Source: Pseudomonas rhizoryzae
Lineage (GTDB): Bacteria; Pseudomonadota; Gammaproteobacteria; Pseudomonadales; Pseudomonadaceae
Assembly: GCF_005250615.1 (NCBI RefSeq)
Contig: NZ_SULM01000003.1
Span: forward strand, 186,001 to 250,000
Reading direction: 5' to 3'
DNA length: 64,000 bases
Made by a program: the position numbers and the translations under genes. Below, in pieces: positions 9,716-18,184 of this stretch (position 1 is its first letter; the number at the start of each line of letters is the position of its first letter). A model generated the notes under the pieces. The model worked only from the letters and a program-made list of their open reading frames with translations, was not told the origin of the DNA and did not search any database.

Positions 9716-10156
9716 GTGGAACAGTCGCTCACTACCTGGTTGTTGCCCCTGGTCGCGCTGCTGATCGGGGTCGGGATAGGTTTTCTGCTGGCGCGCCTGG
9801 TGCCGGGTGCCGCGCCGAACAGGGTGCAGCGCCAGTTGGATGACCTACAGAAGAAGTTCGACGACTACCAGCACGAGGTCACCAGCCACTTCAGCACCAC
9901 CGCCGGCCTGGTGCGCAAGCTCACCCAGACCTACCAGGACATGCAGACGCATCTGTCCGAAGGCGCCGAGCGCCTGGCCCAGGACGAGTTGACCCGCCAG
10001 CACCTGCTGGCTTCGCTGCACAGCGCCGAACAGCGCTATCCCACCAGCCGCGAGCGGATCGACGGTCCGACCGAAGCGCCGCGGGACTATGCGCCCAAGG
10101 GTGACGGCACCCCGGGCACCCTCGACGAAACCTACGGCGTGAAGAGCCGCGGTTGA
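9716..10156 (+). CDS. zapG: ZapG/YhcB family membrane protein (DUF1043)
   Basis: Inner-membrane protein linked in enterobacteria to cell envelope growth and division. The 146 residues show one N-terminal transmembrane helix (LLPLVALLIGVGIGFLLARL), then a heptad-rich coiled coil with FDDYQHEVTSHFSTTAGLV and LTQTYQDMQTHL, and a flexible tail. The start is GTG at 9716 with AGAGGA upstream. It is divergent from the hydrolase and followed at once by a terminator. Confidence 0.88.
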   Translation: MEQSLTTWLLPLVALLIGVGIGFLLARLVPGAAPNRVQRQLDDLQKKFDDYQHEVTSHFSTTAGLVRKLTQTYQDMQTHLSEGAERLAQDELTRQHLLASLHSAEQRYPTSRERIDGPTEAPRDYAPKGDGTPGTLDETYGVKSRG

Positions 10157-10161
10157 TCGCC

Positions 10162-10192
10162 AAGGCCGGGCACTGTCCCGGCCTTTTTCTTT
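10162..10192 (+). terminator. Terminator of zapG
   Basis: AAGGCCGGG/CCCGGCCTT stem with a 6-nt loop, followed by a T-rich tail, 6 nt after the zapG stop codon. Confidence 0.9.
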
Positions 10193-10264
10193 CCTGCGTC
10201 GCCTTTCCACTCTGGGCGTGACGCCCGGCCCTTTTCCGGCCCGACATGGCATAATCCGCGGTTG

Positions 10265-10410
10265 TTAGAGCCTGTTCAAAGGCTCGCGAGCTAGAGCCAA
10301 ACAAGGCAAGAATGGCTGAGGAAGCGGAGTTTACGAGTGGTAAATGAGCATTCCGAAGCCATTTTTAACACCGTTTGGCCGACGCGCAGCAGACTTTGAA
10401 CAGGCTCCTA
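10265..10410. mobile_element. MITE-like element, copy 1 (subfamily A)
   Basis: 146-bp palindromic element. Left end TTAGAGCCTGTTCAAAG (10265-10281) pairs with right end CTTTGAACAGGCTCCTA (10394-10410), 15 of 17 positions. The conserved 39-bp core of the family is at 10318-10356 and contains its own TTTAC/GTAAA hairpin. There is no coding capacity. It lies between the zapG terminator and the ribosome site of yffB, and gives that gene a spurious upstream extension. Confidence 0.85.
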
Positions 10411-10430
10411 GTCTTTCGCAGGAGAACGCC

Positions 10431-10793
10431 ATGCCCGCAGCGGCCAGTGGCCTGAGCCTCTACGGCATCAAGGCTTGTGACACCATGAAGAAGGCCCGCC
10501 TATGGCTCGACGAGCACGGCCAGGCCTATCACTTCCATGATTACAAGCAGAGCGGCATCGACCGCGAGCGGCTGGCCGCCTGGTGCGCGGAGCACGGCTG
10601 GGACAAGGTGCTCAATCGCGCCGGCACCACCTTCCGCAAGCTCGACGACGCCCAGAAGGCCGACCTCGATACCGCCAAGGCCATCGACCTGATGCTGGCG
10701 CAGCCTTCGATGATCAAGCGACCCGTACTCGATCTTGGCGACCGTACCCTGCTGGGCTTCAAGCCCGAGCTCTATGCCGCGGCCCTGAACTGA
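10431..10793 (+). CDS. yffB: ArsC/Spx-family protein, YffB type
   Basis: Thioredoxin-fold protein of the ArsC/Spx superfamily, 120 residues. The N-terminus LYGIKACDTMKKARLWL carries a single Cys in the CDTMKKA pattern of YffB, and the second Cys of true redox pairs is absent. YffB-type proteins are suggested to be glutathione-dependent thiol reductases; the substrate is unknown. The ATG at 10431 has AGGAGA upstream; the open frame before it belongs to the repeat element. dapD follows in the same direction. Confidence 0.85.
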   Translation: MPAAASGLSLYGIKACDTMKKARLWLDEHGQAYHFHDYKQSGIDRERLAAWCAEHGWDKVLNRAGTTFRKLDDAQKADLDTAKAIDLMLAQPSMIKRPVLDLGDRTLLGFKPELYAAALN

Positions 10794-10867
10794 GCCCTGC
10801 GGCCACCGCCCTCACTACCGCACATCTTGCACCGACCGGATCGGTGCCTTTGCAAAGGAACAGTCTT

Positions 10868-11902
10868 ATGTCGCATGCCCTCTTCAGTATCGCCTTCGGT
10901 GTCGGCACCCAGAATCGCCAGGACGCCTGGCTGGAAGTCTTCTATGCGCAGCCCCTGTTGAATCCGGCGCCCGAGCTGGTCGCGGCGGTCGCGCCCCTGC
11001 TTGGCTACGAGGGTGGCAACCAGGCCATCGCCTTCGCCCCGGCCCAGGCTCGCGGTCTGGCCGAGGCGCTCAAGGGCATCGACGCGGTGCAATCGGCGCT
11101 GCTGACCCGCCTGGCGGAAAGCACCAAGCCGCTGGTGGCGACCCTGCTGGCCGAAGATGCCGCCCCCGCCTCCACCCCCGAGGCCTACCTGAAGCTGCAT
11201 CTGCTGTCCCACCGCCTGGTCAAGCCCCACGGTCTGAACCTGAGCGGCATCTTCGCCCTGCTGCCCAACGTGGCCTGGACCAACCAGGGCGCCGTGGACC
11301 TGGCCGAACTGCCGGCCGAGCAGCTGGAAGCGCGCCTGCGTGGCAAGCTGCTGGAAGTCTTCTCGGTGGACAAATTCCCCAAGATGACCGACTACGTGGT
11401 GCCGGCTGGCGTGCGCATCGCCGATACCGCCCGCGTGCGCCTAGGCGCCTACGTGGGTGAAGGCACCACGGTGATGCACGAAGGCTTCGTCAACTTCAAC
11501 GCCGGCACCGCCGGCCCCGGCATGATCGAAGGCCGCGTGTCCGCGGGCGTCTTCGTCGGCAAGGGTTCGGACCTGGGCGGCGGTTGCTCCACCATGGGCA
11601 CCCTGTCGGGCGGCGGCAACATCATCATCAGCGTCGGCGAAGGCTGCCTGATCGGTGCCAACGCCGGCATCGGCATCCCGCTGGGCGATCGCTGCACCGT
11701 GGAGTCCGGTCTCTATGTGACCGCCGGTAGCAAGGTCGCCGTGCTGGACGACCAGAATCAACTGGTGCGGGTGGTCAAGGCGCGCGAACTGGCCGGTCAG
11801 AGCGATCTGCTGCTGCGCCGCAATTCGGAAACCGGCGCGGTCGAATGCAAGACCAACAAGACCGCCATCGAACTCAACGAAGCGCTGCACGCGCACAACT
11901 GA
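10868..11902 (+). CDS. dapD: 2,3,4,5-Tetrahydropyridine-2,6-dicarboxylate N-succinyltransferase
   Basis: Transfers succinyl from succinyl-CoA to tetrahydrodipicolinate in the lysine/meso-diaminopimelate pathway. The 344-residue protein is the longer Pseudomonas-type DapD. After an alpha/beta N-terminal part come left-handed beta-helix hexapeptide repeats (VGEGTTVMHEGFVNFNAG, VSAGVFVGKGSDLGGG, IGANAGIGIPLGDRC). AAGGA stands before the ATG. It sits between yffB and csdA, the order I recall for pseudomonads. Confidence 0.95.
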   Translation: MSHALFSIAFGVGTQNRQDAWLEVFYAQPLLNPAPELVAAVAPLLGYEGGNQAIAFAPAQARGLAEALKGIDAVQSALLTRLAESTKPLVATLLAEDAAPASTPEAYLKLHLLSHRLVKPHGLNLSGIFALLPNVAWTNQGAVDLAELPAEQLEARLRGKLLEVFSVDKFPKMTDYVVPAGVRIADTARVRLGAYVGEGTTVMHEGFVNFNAGTAGPGMIEGRVSAGVFVGKGSDLGGGCSTMGTLSGGGNIIISVGEGCLIGANAGIGIPLGDRCTVESGLYVTAGSKVAVLDDQNQLVRVVKARELAGQSDLLLRRNSETGAVECKTNKTAIELNEALHAHN

Positions 11903-11952
11903 GTCCACTACCGGGCAGCCCGCCACGCGCGGGCTACCCCGGAGCTGTCGCC

Positions 11953-13161
11953 ATGTCGCTACCCTCTCCCTGGCGAGCCGAATTTCCGGCTTTCACCGCC
12001 TTCGCCGCCGACGGCATCACCTACCTCGACAGCGCCGCCACTGCGCAAAAGCCCCAGGTGGTGCTGGATGCGCTGCTGGCCAGTTATAGCCTGGGCGCGG
12101 CCAATGTGCACCGTGCCCAGCACTGGGCGGCCGAGCGCACCACCGCCGCCTACGAAGGCGCCCGGGGGCGGATCGCCGCCTGGCTGGGCGCTGCCTCGCC
12201 GCAAGAAGTGGTGCTGACCCGTGGGGCGACCGAGGCGCTCAACCTGCTGGCCTATGGCTTGGAAGAGGCCTTCAGCCCCGGCGACGAGATCCTGATCAGT
12301 GCCCTGGAGCACCATGCCAACCTGCTGCCCTGGCAGCAGCTGGCGCAACGGCGCGGTCTGCAGTTGCGGGTGATTCCCCTGACGCCCAGCGGCCATCTGG
12401 ACCTGGACGCCGCCGAGGCGCTGCTGGGGCCCAGGACCCGGCTGGTCGCCGTCAGCCAGCTGTCCAACGTGCTCGGTACCTGGCAACCGCTGGCGGAGCT
12501 TGCGGCCCTCGTACGGGCCCGCTCGCCGGCCTGGCTGGTGGTGGACGGCGCCCAGGGCGCGGTCCATGGCCGGCATCGCCCGGCCGACTTCGATGCCGAT
12601 TTCTATGTCTTCTCCGGTCACAAGCTCTATGCGCCCGAGGCCATCGGCGTGCTCTGGGGCAAGGCCGAGTGCCTGGCGCAGCTCAAGCCCTGGCAATTCG
12701 GTGGGGAGATGGTGCGGCACACCACCTTCGGCGAAGCCCAGTTCCATACCGCGCCCATGGGCTTCGAGGCGGGGACGCCACCCATCGGCGCCACCATCGC
12801 CCTGGGCGCGGCGGTCGACTGGCTGCAGGGACAGGACGAAAGTCTCATCCGTGGTCACGAACAGGCCCTGAGTCTCAAGCTCCTGGCCGGGCTTGCCGCC
12901 CGCGATGGCGTGCGGGTACTGGGCGAACCGCAGATCGCCCTGGCCAGTTTCCAGGTCGCCGGGGTGAATGTCGGCGATCTGTCCCATCTGCTGGGTGAAC
13001 AGGGCATCGCCGTGCGCGCCGGTCAGCACTGCGCCATGCCGCTGTTCCAGACCTTGCAGCTGACCGGCGCGTTGCGGGTATCCCTGGGGCTGTACAACGA
13101 CGCCGAGGATCTGCAGCGCTTCTTCACCGCGCTGGACAACGCCCTGGAGCTGCTCCGATGA
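11953..13161 (+). CDS. csdA: Cysteine desulfurase, CsdA/SufS class
   Basis: PLP enzyme that takes sulfur from cysteine as a persulfide for Fe-S and other sulfur trafficking. The 402-residue protein has the PLP lysine K224 in SGHKLYAPE, the mobile-loop catalytic C360 in RAGQHCAMPL, and group II features (GTPPIGATIALG). A GGAG ribosome site precedes the ATG. It overlaps csdE by 4 nt, so the two are translationally coupled. The absence of sufBCD favours CsdA over SufS. Confidence 0.92.
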   Translation: MSLPSPWRAEFPAFTAFAADGITYLDSAATAQKPQVVLDALLASYSLGAANVHRAQHWAAERTTAAYEGARGRIAAWLGAASPQEVVLTRGATEALNLLAYGLEEAFSPGDEILISALEHHANLLPWQQLAQRRGLQLRVIPLTPSGHLDLDAAEALLGPRTRLVAVSQLSNVLGTWQPLAELAALVRARSPAWLVVDGAQGAVHGRHRPADFDADFYVFSGHKLYAPEAIGVLWGKAECLAQLKPWQFGGEMVRHTTFGEAQFHTAPMGFEAGTPPIGATIALGAAVDWLQGQDESLIRGHEQALSLKLLAGLAARDGVRVLGEPQIALASFQVAGVNVGDLSHLLGEQGIAVRAGQHCAMPLFQTLQLTGALRVSLGLYNDAEDLQRFFTALDNALELLR

Positions 13162-13556
13162 ATCTGCTTCCCGATGCGGCCGAAGCCCGCCGCGCCTTCG
13201 TCATCGCCAAGGGCTGGGAGGCGCGCTCGCGGCTCTTGCTGCAATGGGCCGAGCGCCTGCCCGCGGTGCTGGAGGAGCGCGACGAAGACCTGGTGCAAGG
13301 CTGCGAAAGCCGGGTACGCCTGACCCATGACGCCCAGGGCGACCGCCACTATTTCCGCGCCAGCAGCGAATCCCGGGTGCTCAAGGGGCTGCTCGCCGTG
13401 GTGCTGGTCCGCGCCAATGGGCTCACTCGCGAGGAACTGGGCCGGCTCGACATCCATGGCTGGCTCACCGAGCTTGGCCTGGAGCGGCAACTGTCGCAGT
13501 CGCGCAGCAATGGGCTGACTGCGGTGCTGGCCAGGATGCGCGAACTGGCCGGCTAG
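13158..13556 (+). CDS. csdE: CsdE/SufE-type sulfur acceptor
   Basis: Small SufE-fold protein that takes persulfide sulfur from CsdA. The 132 residues include the acceptor cysteine in LVQGCESRVRL and the family segment RASSESRVLKGLLAVVL. The start overlaps the csdA stop (ATGA). Its TAG stop lies in a CTAG palindrome shared with the convergent tadA stop. Confidence 0.92.
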   Translation: MNLLPDAAEARRAFVIAKGWEARSRLLLQWAERLPAVLEERDEDLVQGCESRVRLTHDAQGDRHYFRASSESRVLKGLLAVVLVRANGLTREELGRLDIHGWLTELGLERQLSQSRSNGLTAVLARMRELAG

Positions 13557-14056
13557 GTCTCGCCTGATGTCGGCTGGCGCCGGGCCCGGAAGAAATCGGT
13601 CAGGACCTGGCCGCAGGCGTCGGCCAGCACGCCCCCCTCCACCAGCACCCGGTGGTTGAGAAAGTCCTGCTCGAAGAAGCGTCCGCGACTCTGGGCCATG
13701 CCGGCACGGGGCTCGCTGGCGCCATAGACCAGCCGCTGGATACGACTGTGGACGATGAGACCAGCGCACATGCTGCAGGGCTCCAGGGTGACGTAGAGGG
13801 TCGCCCCCGGCAGCCGGTAGTTGGCCAGGCACGCAGACGCGGCGCGAATGGCCTCCATCTCGGCATGGGCGCTGGGATCGTGGGCACCGATGGGTCGATT
13901 GAAGCCCCGCCCGATGATCTCCCCTTCGAGTACCACCACGGCGCCGACGGGTACCTCACCCTGGGCGGCTCCTTGCTCCGCCAGCGCGAGGGCTTCGCGC
14001 ATGAAGAGGTCATCCCGACTGCGGTCGATGATGGGCGGGGAACGAAAACGGGCCAT
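13553..14056 (-). CDS. tadA: tRNA-specific adenosine deaminase
   Basis: Zinc deaminase that makes inosine at the wobble position of tRNA-Arg(ACG). The zinc motifs HAEMEAI and PCSMCAG are intact, with GRGFNRPIGAHDPSAHAE typical of TadA. I start at the ATG at 14056 (MARFRSPP), giving 167 residues; the upstream in-frame ATG at 14122 adds a non-conserved stretch. The gene converges on csdE and the two stop codons overlap. Confidence 0.93.
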   Translation of the reverse strand: MARFRSPPIIDRSRDDLFMREALALAEQGAAQGEVPVGAVVVLEGEIIGRGFNRPIGAHDPSAHAEMEAIRAASACLANYRLPGATLYVTLEPCSMCAGLIVHSRIQRLVYGASEPRAGMAQSRGRFFEQDFLNHRVLVEGGVLADACGQVLTDFFRARRQPTSGET

Positions 14057-14207
14057 GGCTGAACTCGGACAAAAGCCCATGATAACGCTGGAGAAGCGCA
14101 AGACGGGCCTGACACCGGCCAAAACATCGCTTCGTCAGAAAACGAATTGCACCAATGGTTATTGGAAAAACCAAATGAAAGAATGAGTGCGAGCGGGCGC
14201 TATAAAA

Positions 14208-14223
14208 CGTGATCTTGATCACA
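14208..14223 (+). promoter_or_regulatory. CRP/Vfr-like operator upstream of bphP
   Basis: CGTGATCTTGATCACA contains the perfect palindrome GTGATC-TT-GATCAC. It matches the E. coli CRP consensus TGTGA-N6-TCACA in 9 of 10 informative positions. It is 80 nt before the bphP start, in an AT-richer stretch than its surroundings. The Pseudomonas CRP homologue Vfr uses similar sites. Binding is inferred. Confidence 0.6.
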
Positions 14224-14302
14224 TTCACGGTTATTCGACGTCACAACTTCAACGGGCGAGACGGCCAGTGGTCCTATTCAAGAGTTCATCTGAGAGATTC
14301 GC

Positions 14303-16525
14303 ATGATTGCTGCACCCTCCGGCCAGTCTCTGCAACGCTGCGAAAGCGAGCCGATCCGTATCCCCGGCTCGATCCAGGCCCATGGTTACCTGCTCGCCTT
14401 CGACGAGGCGGAGCGCCTGATCAAACACATCAGCCGCAATTTGCCGGAGCTACTGGGCCGGCCGGAGCCGGAGCTGCTGGACCGCCCGCTGGAACAGGTG
14501 CTGCCACCCGAGTTGCATGAACAGGTGCTGCAGGCACTCACTCTCGAACACCTGGAAGAAGCCAACCCTCTCGGTTGGATTCGCCCGACCCGGGACATGG
14601 ACGTGATCCTGCATCGCAGCCATGGCCTGGTGTTCATGGAGTTCGAGCCGGATGACCATGGTGGCGTGGAGCCGGCCGGCCTGGCGCGGGCCCTGGCGCG
14701 TCTGCAGCAGGCCAGGAACCTGACCGAGTTGTGCGCAGGCGCGGTACGCGAGGTGCGCGCCTTGACCGGTTTCGACCGGGTAGTGGTCTATCGTTTCGAC
14801 GATGGCGGCGACGGCCAGGTGGTCGCTGAAGACCGCGTCGAAGACATCGACAGCTATCTGGGCATGCATTTTCCGGCGAGCGACATTCCGGCCCAGGCGC
14901 GTGCCCTGTACCACGAGAACTGGATCCGCAGCATTCCGGATGCCGACTATGCGCCCGTGCCGCTGGTACCCGCCTACCTGCACGGTACCGCCTACGACCC
15001 CATAGATTTGACCCATGCGGTATTGCGCAGTGTCTCGCCCATCCATTGCCAGTACGTGCGCAACCAAGGCCTGCGGGCGTCCATGAGCGTGTCGCTGATC
15101 AGCGATGACAAGCTCTGGGGGCTGATCAGTTGCGGTCATCGCGAACCGCTGTTCCTGCCTTTCCGCACGCGGATGGCCTGTCGCTCGATAGGGGTGCTGG
15201 TCTCGCTGATGATCAGGGCGCTGGAAAATCGGCAAGTCCAACGCGAGATCGATGCCCGGGAAGCGCAACTCGCGGCGCTGATCCAGAGCATGTGCGATAG
15301 CCGCGGCGAGGTCTTGAGCGGTCTGTGCGAACGGGCGACGGACCTGCTGGAGCTGGTCGAGGCGCGCGGCGCGGCGGTGCTGGTGGAGGACGAGCTCTGC
15401 ACCCTGGGCGAATGCCCGAGTCCGGAGGACATCCGTCTGCTCGCCGGCTGGGTCACCGCCGAGATGGATGCCTCGGGGCTGTATTCGACCCGCTGCCTGG
15501 CCGACGAGTTGCCCGATGCGCGCCGCTACAGCGACCGGGCCAGTGGCCTGCTGGCCTTGGCGCTGCCCAAGCCGGTACGCAACCTGGTGCTCTGGTTCCG
15601 CCCCGAGATCGTGACCACCGTGGTCTGGAGCGGCAATCCGACCAAGCTCGAACCCACCCCGGATTCGAATCTCAATTATCCCCATCCGCGGCGCTCTTTC
15701 GATGCCTGGAAGGAATTGGTCCGCTTGCGCTCGGAGCGCTGGCGGCATTCCGACTTGTTCGCCGCCAAGGATTTACGGCGCTCGGCCATCGAGATCGACC
15801 TGGCCCGGCAGGTGGAGCGCGAGCGCCAAGCGGTGCGACTGCGCGACGAGATCGTCGCGGCGGTGTCGCACGACCTGCGCAGTCCCATCAGCATCATCCT
15901 GCTGAAGGTGGGAATGCTGCAGCGCCTCCTGGAAAAACTGACGTTGGGCGATGAGCGGCTGACCAGTTCGCTCGAGGTGATAGAGACGGCAGCCCAGCGC
16001 ATGAACGCCTTGATCAGCGATCTGCTGGATTTGTCGAAGATCGAATCCGAACGCCTGCTGCTGGATCTGAAACCCACGCGTCTGGCGGACGTCTGTGCCC
16101 AGCCCATCCTACTGTCGCGCCCGCTGGCAGAGAGCAAGGCAATAAGTCTGGAGTACGCCGCCGACCTGGATATCCAGGTGCAGGTGGAGGCCGAGCGTAT
16201 CTTCCAGGTGCTGATGAACTTGCTGGGGAATGCCATCAAGTTCACCGCGCCAGGTGGTCTAGTACAGCTCAGCATGCGACGGAGCGGTGACATGGCCGAG
16301 ATCAGCGTGACCGATAATGGCCGTGGCATGACCCTGGCGCAGCAGGCGCGGGTTTTCGAACGCTTCTGGCATGTGCAGGAAGACAATCCCACAGGGCATG
16401 GCCTGGGGTTGTATATCGCCAAGGGTATCGTCGAGGCCCATGGTGGCCAGTTGAGTGTCGTTAGCGGCTTGGGCCAGGGCAGTACCTTCACCTTTACCCT
16501 GCCGCTTGCGCTCAAGGGCGCGTAA
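14303..16525 (+). CDS. bphP: Bacteriophytochrome sensor histidine kinase
   Basis: Red/far-red photoreceptor kinase. The 740 residues show PAS-GAF-PHY-HisKA-HATPase order. Biliverdin-attachment C13 is in QRCESEPIRIPGSIQAHG. The GAF signature MHFPASDIP spans residues 189-196 with D194. The PHY tongue has the HPRRSFDAWKE motif. Phospho-acceptor H523 is in AVSHDLRSP, followed by N- and G-boxes (NLLGNAIKF, DNGRGM, GHGLGLYIAKG). No heme oxygenase (bphO) lies next to it and no response regulator follows, so biliverdin must be made elsewhere. A CRP/Vfr-like palindrome precedes it. Confidence 0.95.
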   Translation: MIAAPSGQSLQRCESEPIRIPGSIQAHGYLLAFDEAERLIKHISRNLPELLGRPEPELLDRPLEQVLPPELHEQVLQALTLEHLEEANPLGWIRPTRDMDVILHRSHGLVFMEFEPDDHGGVEPAGLARALARLQQARNLTELCAGAVREVRALTGFDRVVVYRFDDGGDGQVVAEDRVEDIDSYLGMHFPASDIPAQARALYHENWIRSIPDADYAPVPLVPAYLHGTAYDPIDLTHAVLRSVSPIHCQYVRNQGLRASMSVSLISDDKLWGLISCGHREPLFLPFRTRMACRSIGVLVSLMIRALENRQVQREIDAREAQLAALIQSMCDSRGEVLSGLCERATDLLELVEARGAAVLVEDELCTLGECPSPEDIRLLAGWVTAEMDASGLYSTRCLADELPDARRYSDRASGLLALALPKPVRNLVLWFRPEIVTTVVWSGNPTKLEPTPDSNLNYPHPRRSFDAWKELVRLRSERWRHSDLFAAKDLRRSAIEIDLARQVERERQAVRLRDEIVAAVSHDLRSPISIILLKVGMLQRLLEKLTLGDERLTSSLEVIETAAQRMNALISDLLDLSKIESERLLLDLKPTRLADVCAQPILLSRPLAESKAISLEYAADLDIQVQVEAERIFQVLMNLLGNAIKFTAPGGLVQLSMRRSGDMAEISVTDNGRGMTLAQQARVFERFWHVQEDNPTGHGLGLYIAKGIVEAHGGQLSVVSGLGQGSTFTFTLPLALKGA

Positions 16526-16534
16526 AGGGGAAAT

Positions 16535-16570
16535 CCCCGGTGGCCGACAGCGACGTTGAAACCACCGGGG
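16535..16570 (+). terminator. Hairpin after bphP, possible terminator
   Basis: A perfect 9-bp inverted repeat CCCCGGTGG/CCACCGGGG with an 18-nt loop starts 10 nt past the bphP stop. It lacks a T-run, so it may be a Rho-dependent end or an mRNA-stabilising structure. Confidence 0.4.
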
Positions 16571-16713
16571 GAGCGCTGGGCTCAGGGTAATGGACGCCAG
16601 CGCAGCGCTACGAATTCCCACCTTTCGTCGGCTATAAAAGGGTCATTTTCTTCAATACGCCCGGTGGGCGTCCTCGCTAGGGTGCGGGTCTCCTTCACTG
16701 ACGAGACCTCGCG

Positions 16714-17301
16714 ATGACGCTGATCCTGTCCATGGCCGCCTTTGCCCTGGTGGCCTCCCTCTCCCCCGGCCCGGTCAATCTGGTGGGCTTCAATACCGGC
16801 CTCACCCACGGCTGGCGCACGGCGCTACGGCATGTCGCCGGTGCGACCCTGGGCTTCGTCGCCCTGCTGCTGGCGGTCGGTCTCGGGCTGCACGAGGTGC
16901 TGGCGACCTGGCCGGTGCTGCTCGACGTCTTGCGGGTGGCCGGCGCCCTGTTCCTGCTCTATCTGGCGTGGAAACTGGCGCGGGCCTCGGGCGATCTGGG
17001 GACGGGCGACCTTCCGCAGTGCCCAGGCTTTCGCGACGGCGCCCTGTTGCAATGGCTCAATCCCAAGGCCTGGTTGGCCGCAGCAGCGGGCGTGGCCTTG
17101 TTCGTCGGCGAGGATCGCGGGCGTCTGGCGCTGTTCGCCGGACTCTACCTGGTGATCTGCTTCGCCTCCCTCGCCTGCTGGGCGGTGGCGGGCGAATTGT
17201 TGCGCGGGCGATCCCTTACGCCGGCGCGGCTGCGCCTGCTCAATCGCCTGCTCGCCCTGTTGCTGGTGCTCTGTGCCGTCTCATTGCTGTGGGAGAGCTG
17301 A
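16714..17301 (+). CDS. LysE/RhtB-family amino-acid exporter
   Basis: Inner-membrane exporter of 195 residues with about five to six hydrophobic helices and the LysE signature near the N-terminus (SPGPVNLVGFNTGLTHGWRTAL). The conserved QWLNPKAWLAA segment lies mid-protein. The substrate is unknown but should be an amino acid or derivative. Its 3' end overlaps the convergent AraC-family gene by 21 bp; exporter/regulator pairs of this kind often work together. Confidence 0.85.
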   Translation: MTLILSMAAFALVASLSPGPVNLVGFNTGLTHGWRTALRHVAGATLGFVALLLAVGLGLHEVLATWPVLLDVLRVAGALFLLYLAWKLARASGDLGTGDLPQCPGFRDGALLQWLNPKAWLAAAAGVALFVGEDRGRLALFAGLYLVICFASLACWAVAGELLRGRSLTPARLRLLNRLLALLLVLCAVSLLWES

Positions 17302-18114
17302 GGCCGCCCGGTACTGGCCGGGCGTAGCCGCCACCAGGCGCTTGAAGGTGCGCTGCAGGTGGGCCTGGTCGGCGAAGCCGGTGGCTTGGGCGACCTCGGC
17401 CAGCTCTTCGCCCTGGCGCAGGCGCTGCCGCGCCAGGCGGATGCGGCAGTCGATCAGGTAGGCATGGGGGGTGAGTCCGTAGCGGCGCTTGAAGCTGCGG
17501 ATCAGTTGGGTGGGCGACAGATCCGCGACCTCGCTCAGTTGGTCGAGGCTGACGCCCTCGCCACAATGGGCATCGAGAAAGTCGGCGGCGCGGCGCAGGC
17601 GGCGGTCTTCGCGGATCAGGATCGCCGCCTTAGGCGTGCGACCGAGACGCGCCAGCACCATCTCGAAATACAACAGCGTCTGGCTCTGGCGTTGCAACGT
17701 GGCACCGTCGGGATCGACCAGGCAGGCATGGAGCGCCTCCAGCCCTTGGTAGAGCTGGGCGTCCTGGGACAGTTGCACGGCCAGCGGCTGGAAGTCGTCC
17801 GCGCCCTCGCGTTGCAAACCGGCCAGCCAGCGGGCATCCACGTGCAGCATGCGATAGCGCCAGGCCTCTGCGCCCTGGGGGTTGCAGGCATGGACGTCAC
17901 CGGGATTCATCAGCACCAGGGTGCCGGCTCCCACCAGTTCGCGGGTCGGGCCATTGTGATAGCGACTGCGGCCACCCAACACCGTGCCGATGGAAAAGGT
18001 CTCGTGGGAATGCGGGGCGTAGCAGAGCGCGCGGCCGTCCTGGATGGAGCGAGCTTCGAGAAAGGGCAGCGCGGGATCGCGCCAGAAATGAGGAGTGGTG
18101 CCGGTGGTGATCAT
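17281..18114 (-). CDS. AraC-family transcriptional regulator
   Basis: 277 residues with an N-terminal cupin-like sensor (HSHETFSIGTVLGG, LMNPGDVHACNPQG) and two C-terminal helix-turn-helix motifs (VSLDQLSEVADLSPTQLIRSFKRRYG and LAEVAQATGFADQAHLQRTFKRL). This is the AraC_binding/HTH_18 layout often paired with LysE exporters. It converges on the LysE gene with a 21-bp overlap, so its target may be that exporter or an unlinked gene. Confidence 0.88.
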   Translation of the reverse strand: MITTGTTPHFWRDPALPFLEARSIQDGRALCYAPHSHETFSIGTVLGGRSRYHNGPTRELVGAGTLVLMNPGDVHACNPQGAEAWRYRMLHVDARWLAGLQREGADDFQPLAVQLSQDAQLYQGLEALHACLVDPDGATLQRQSQTLLYFEMVLARLGRTPKAAILIREDRRLRRAADFLDAHCGEGVSLDQLSEVADLSPTQLIRSFKRRYGLTPHAYLIDCRIRLARQRLRQGEELAEVAQATGFADQAHLQRTFKRLVAATPGQYRAASALPQQ

Positions 18115-18184
18115 ACGGCAGGGACTTCCAGGACGACGGGCCAGATCAGTCTAGACGTCGTCCCGGATAGGGGGAAGCCGCGGC

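Noticed and set aside
10344-10430. Longer start for yffB
   Set aside because: The extension lies in MITE-like copy 1; the ATG at 10431 has AGGAGA in front of it.
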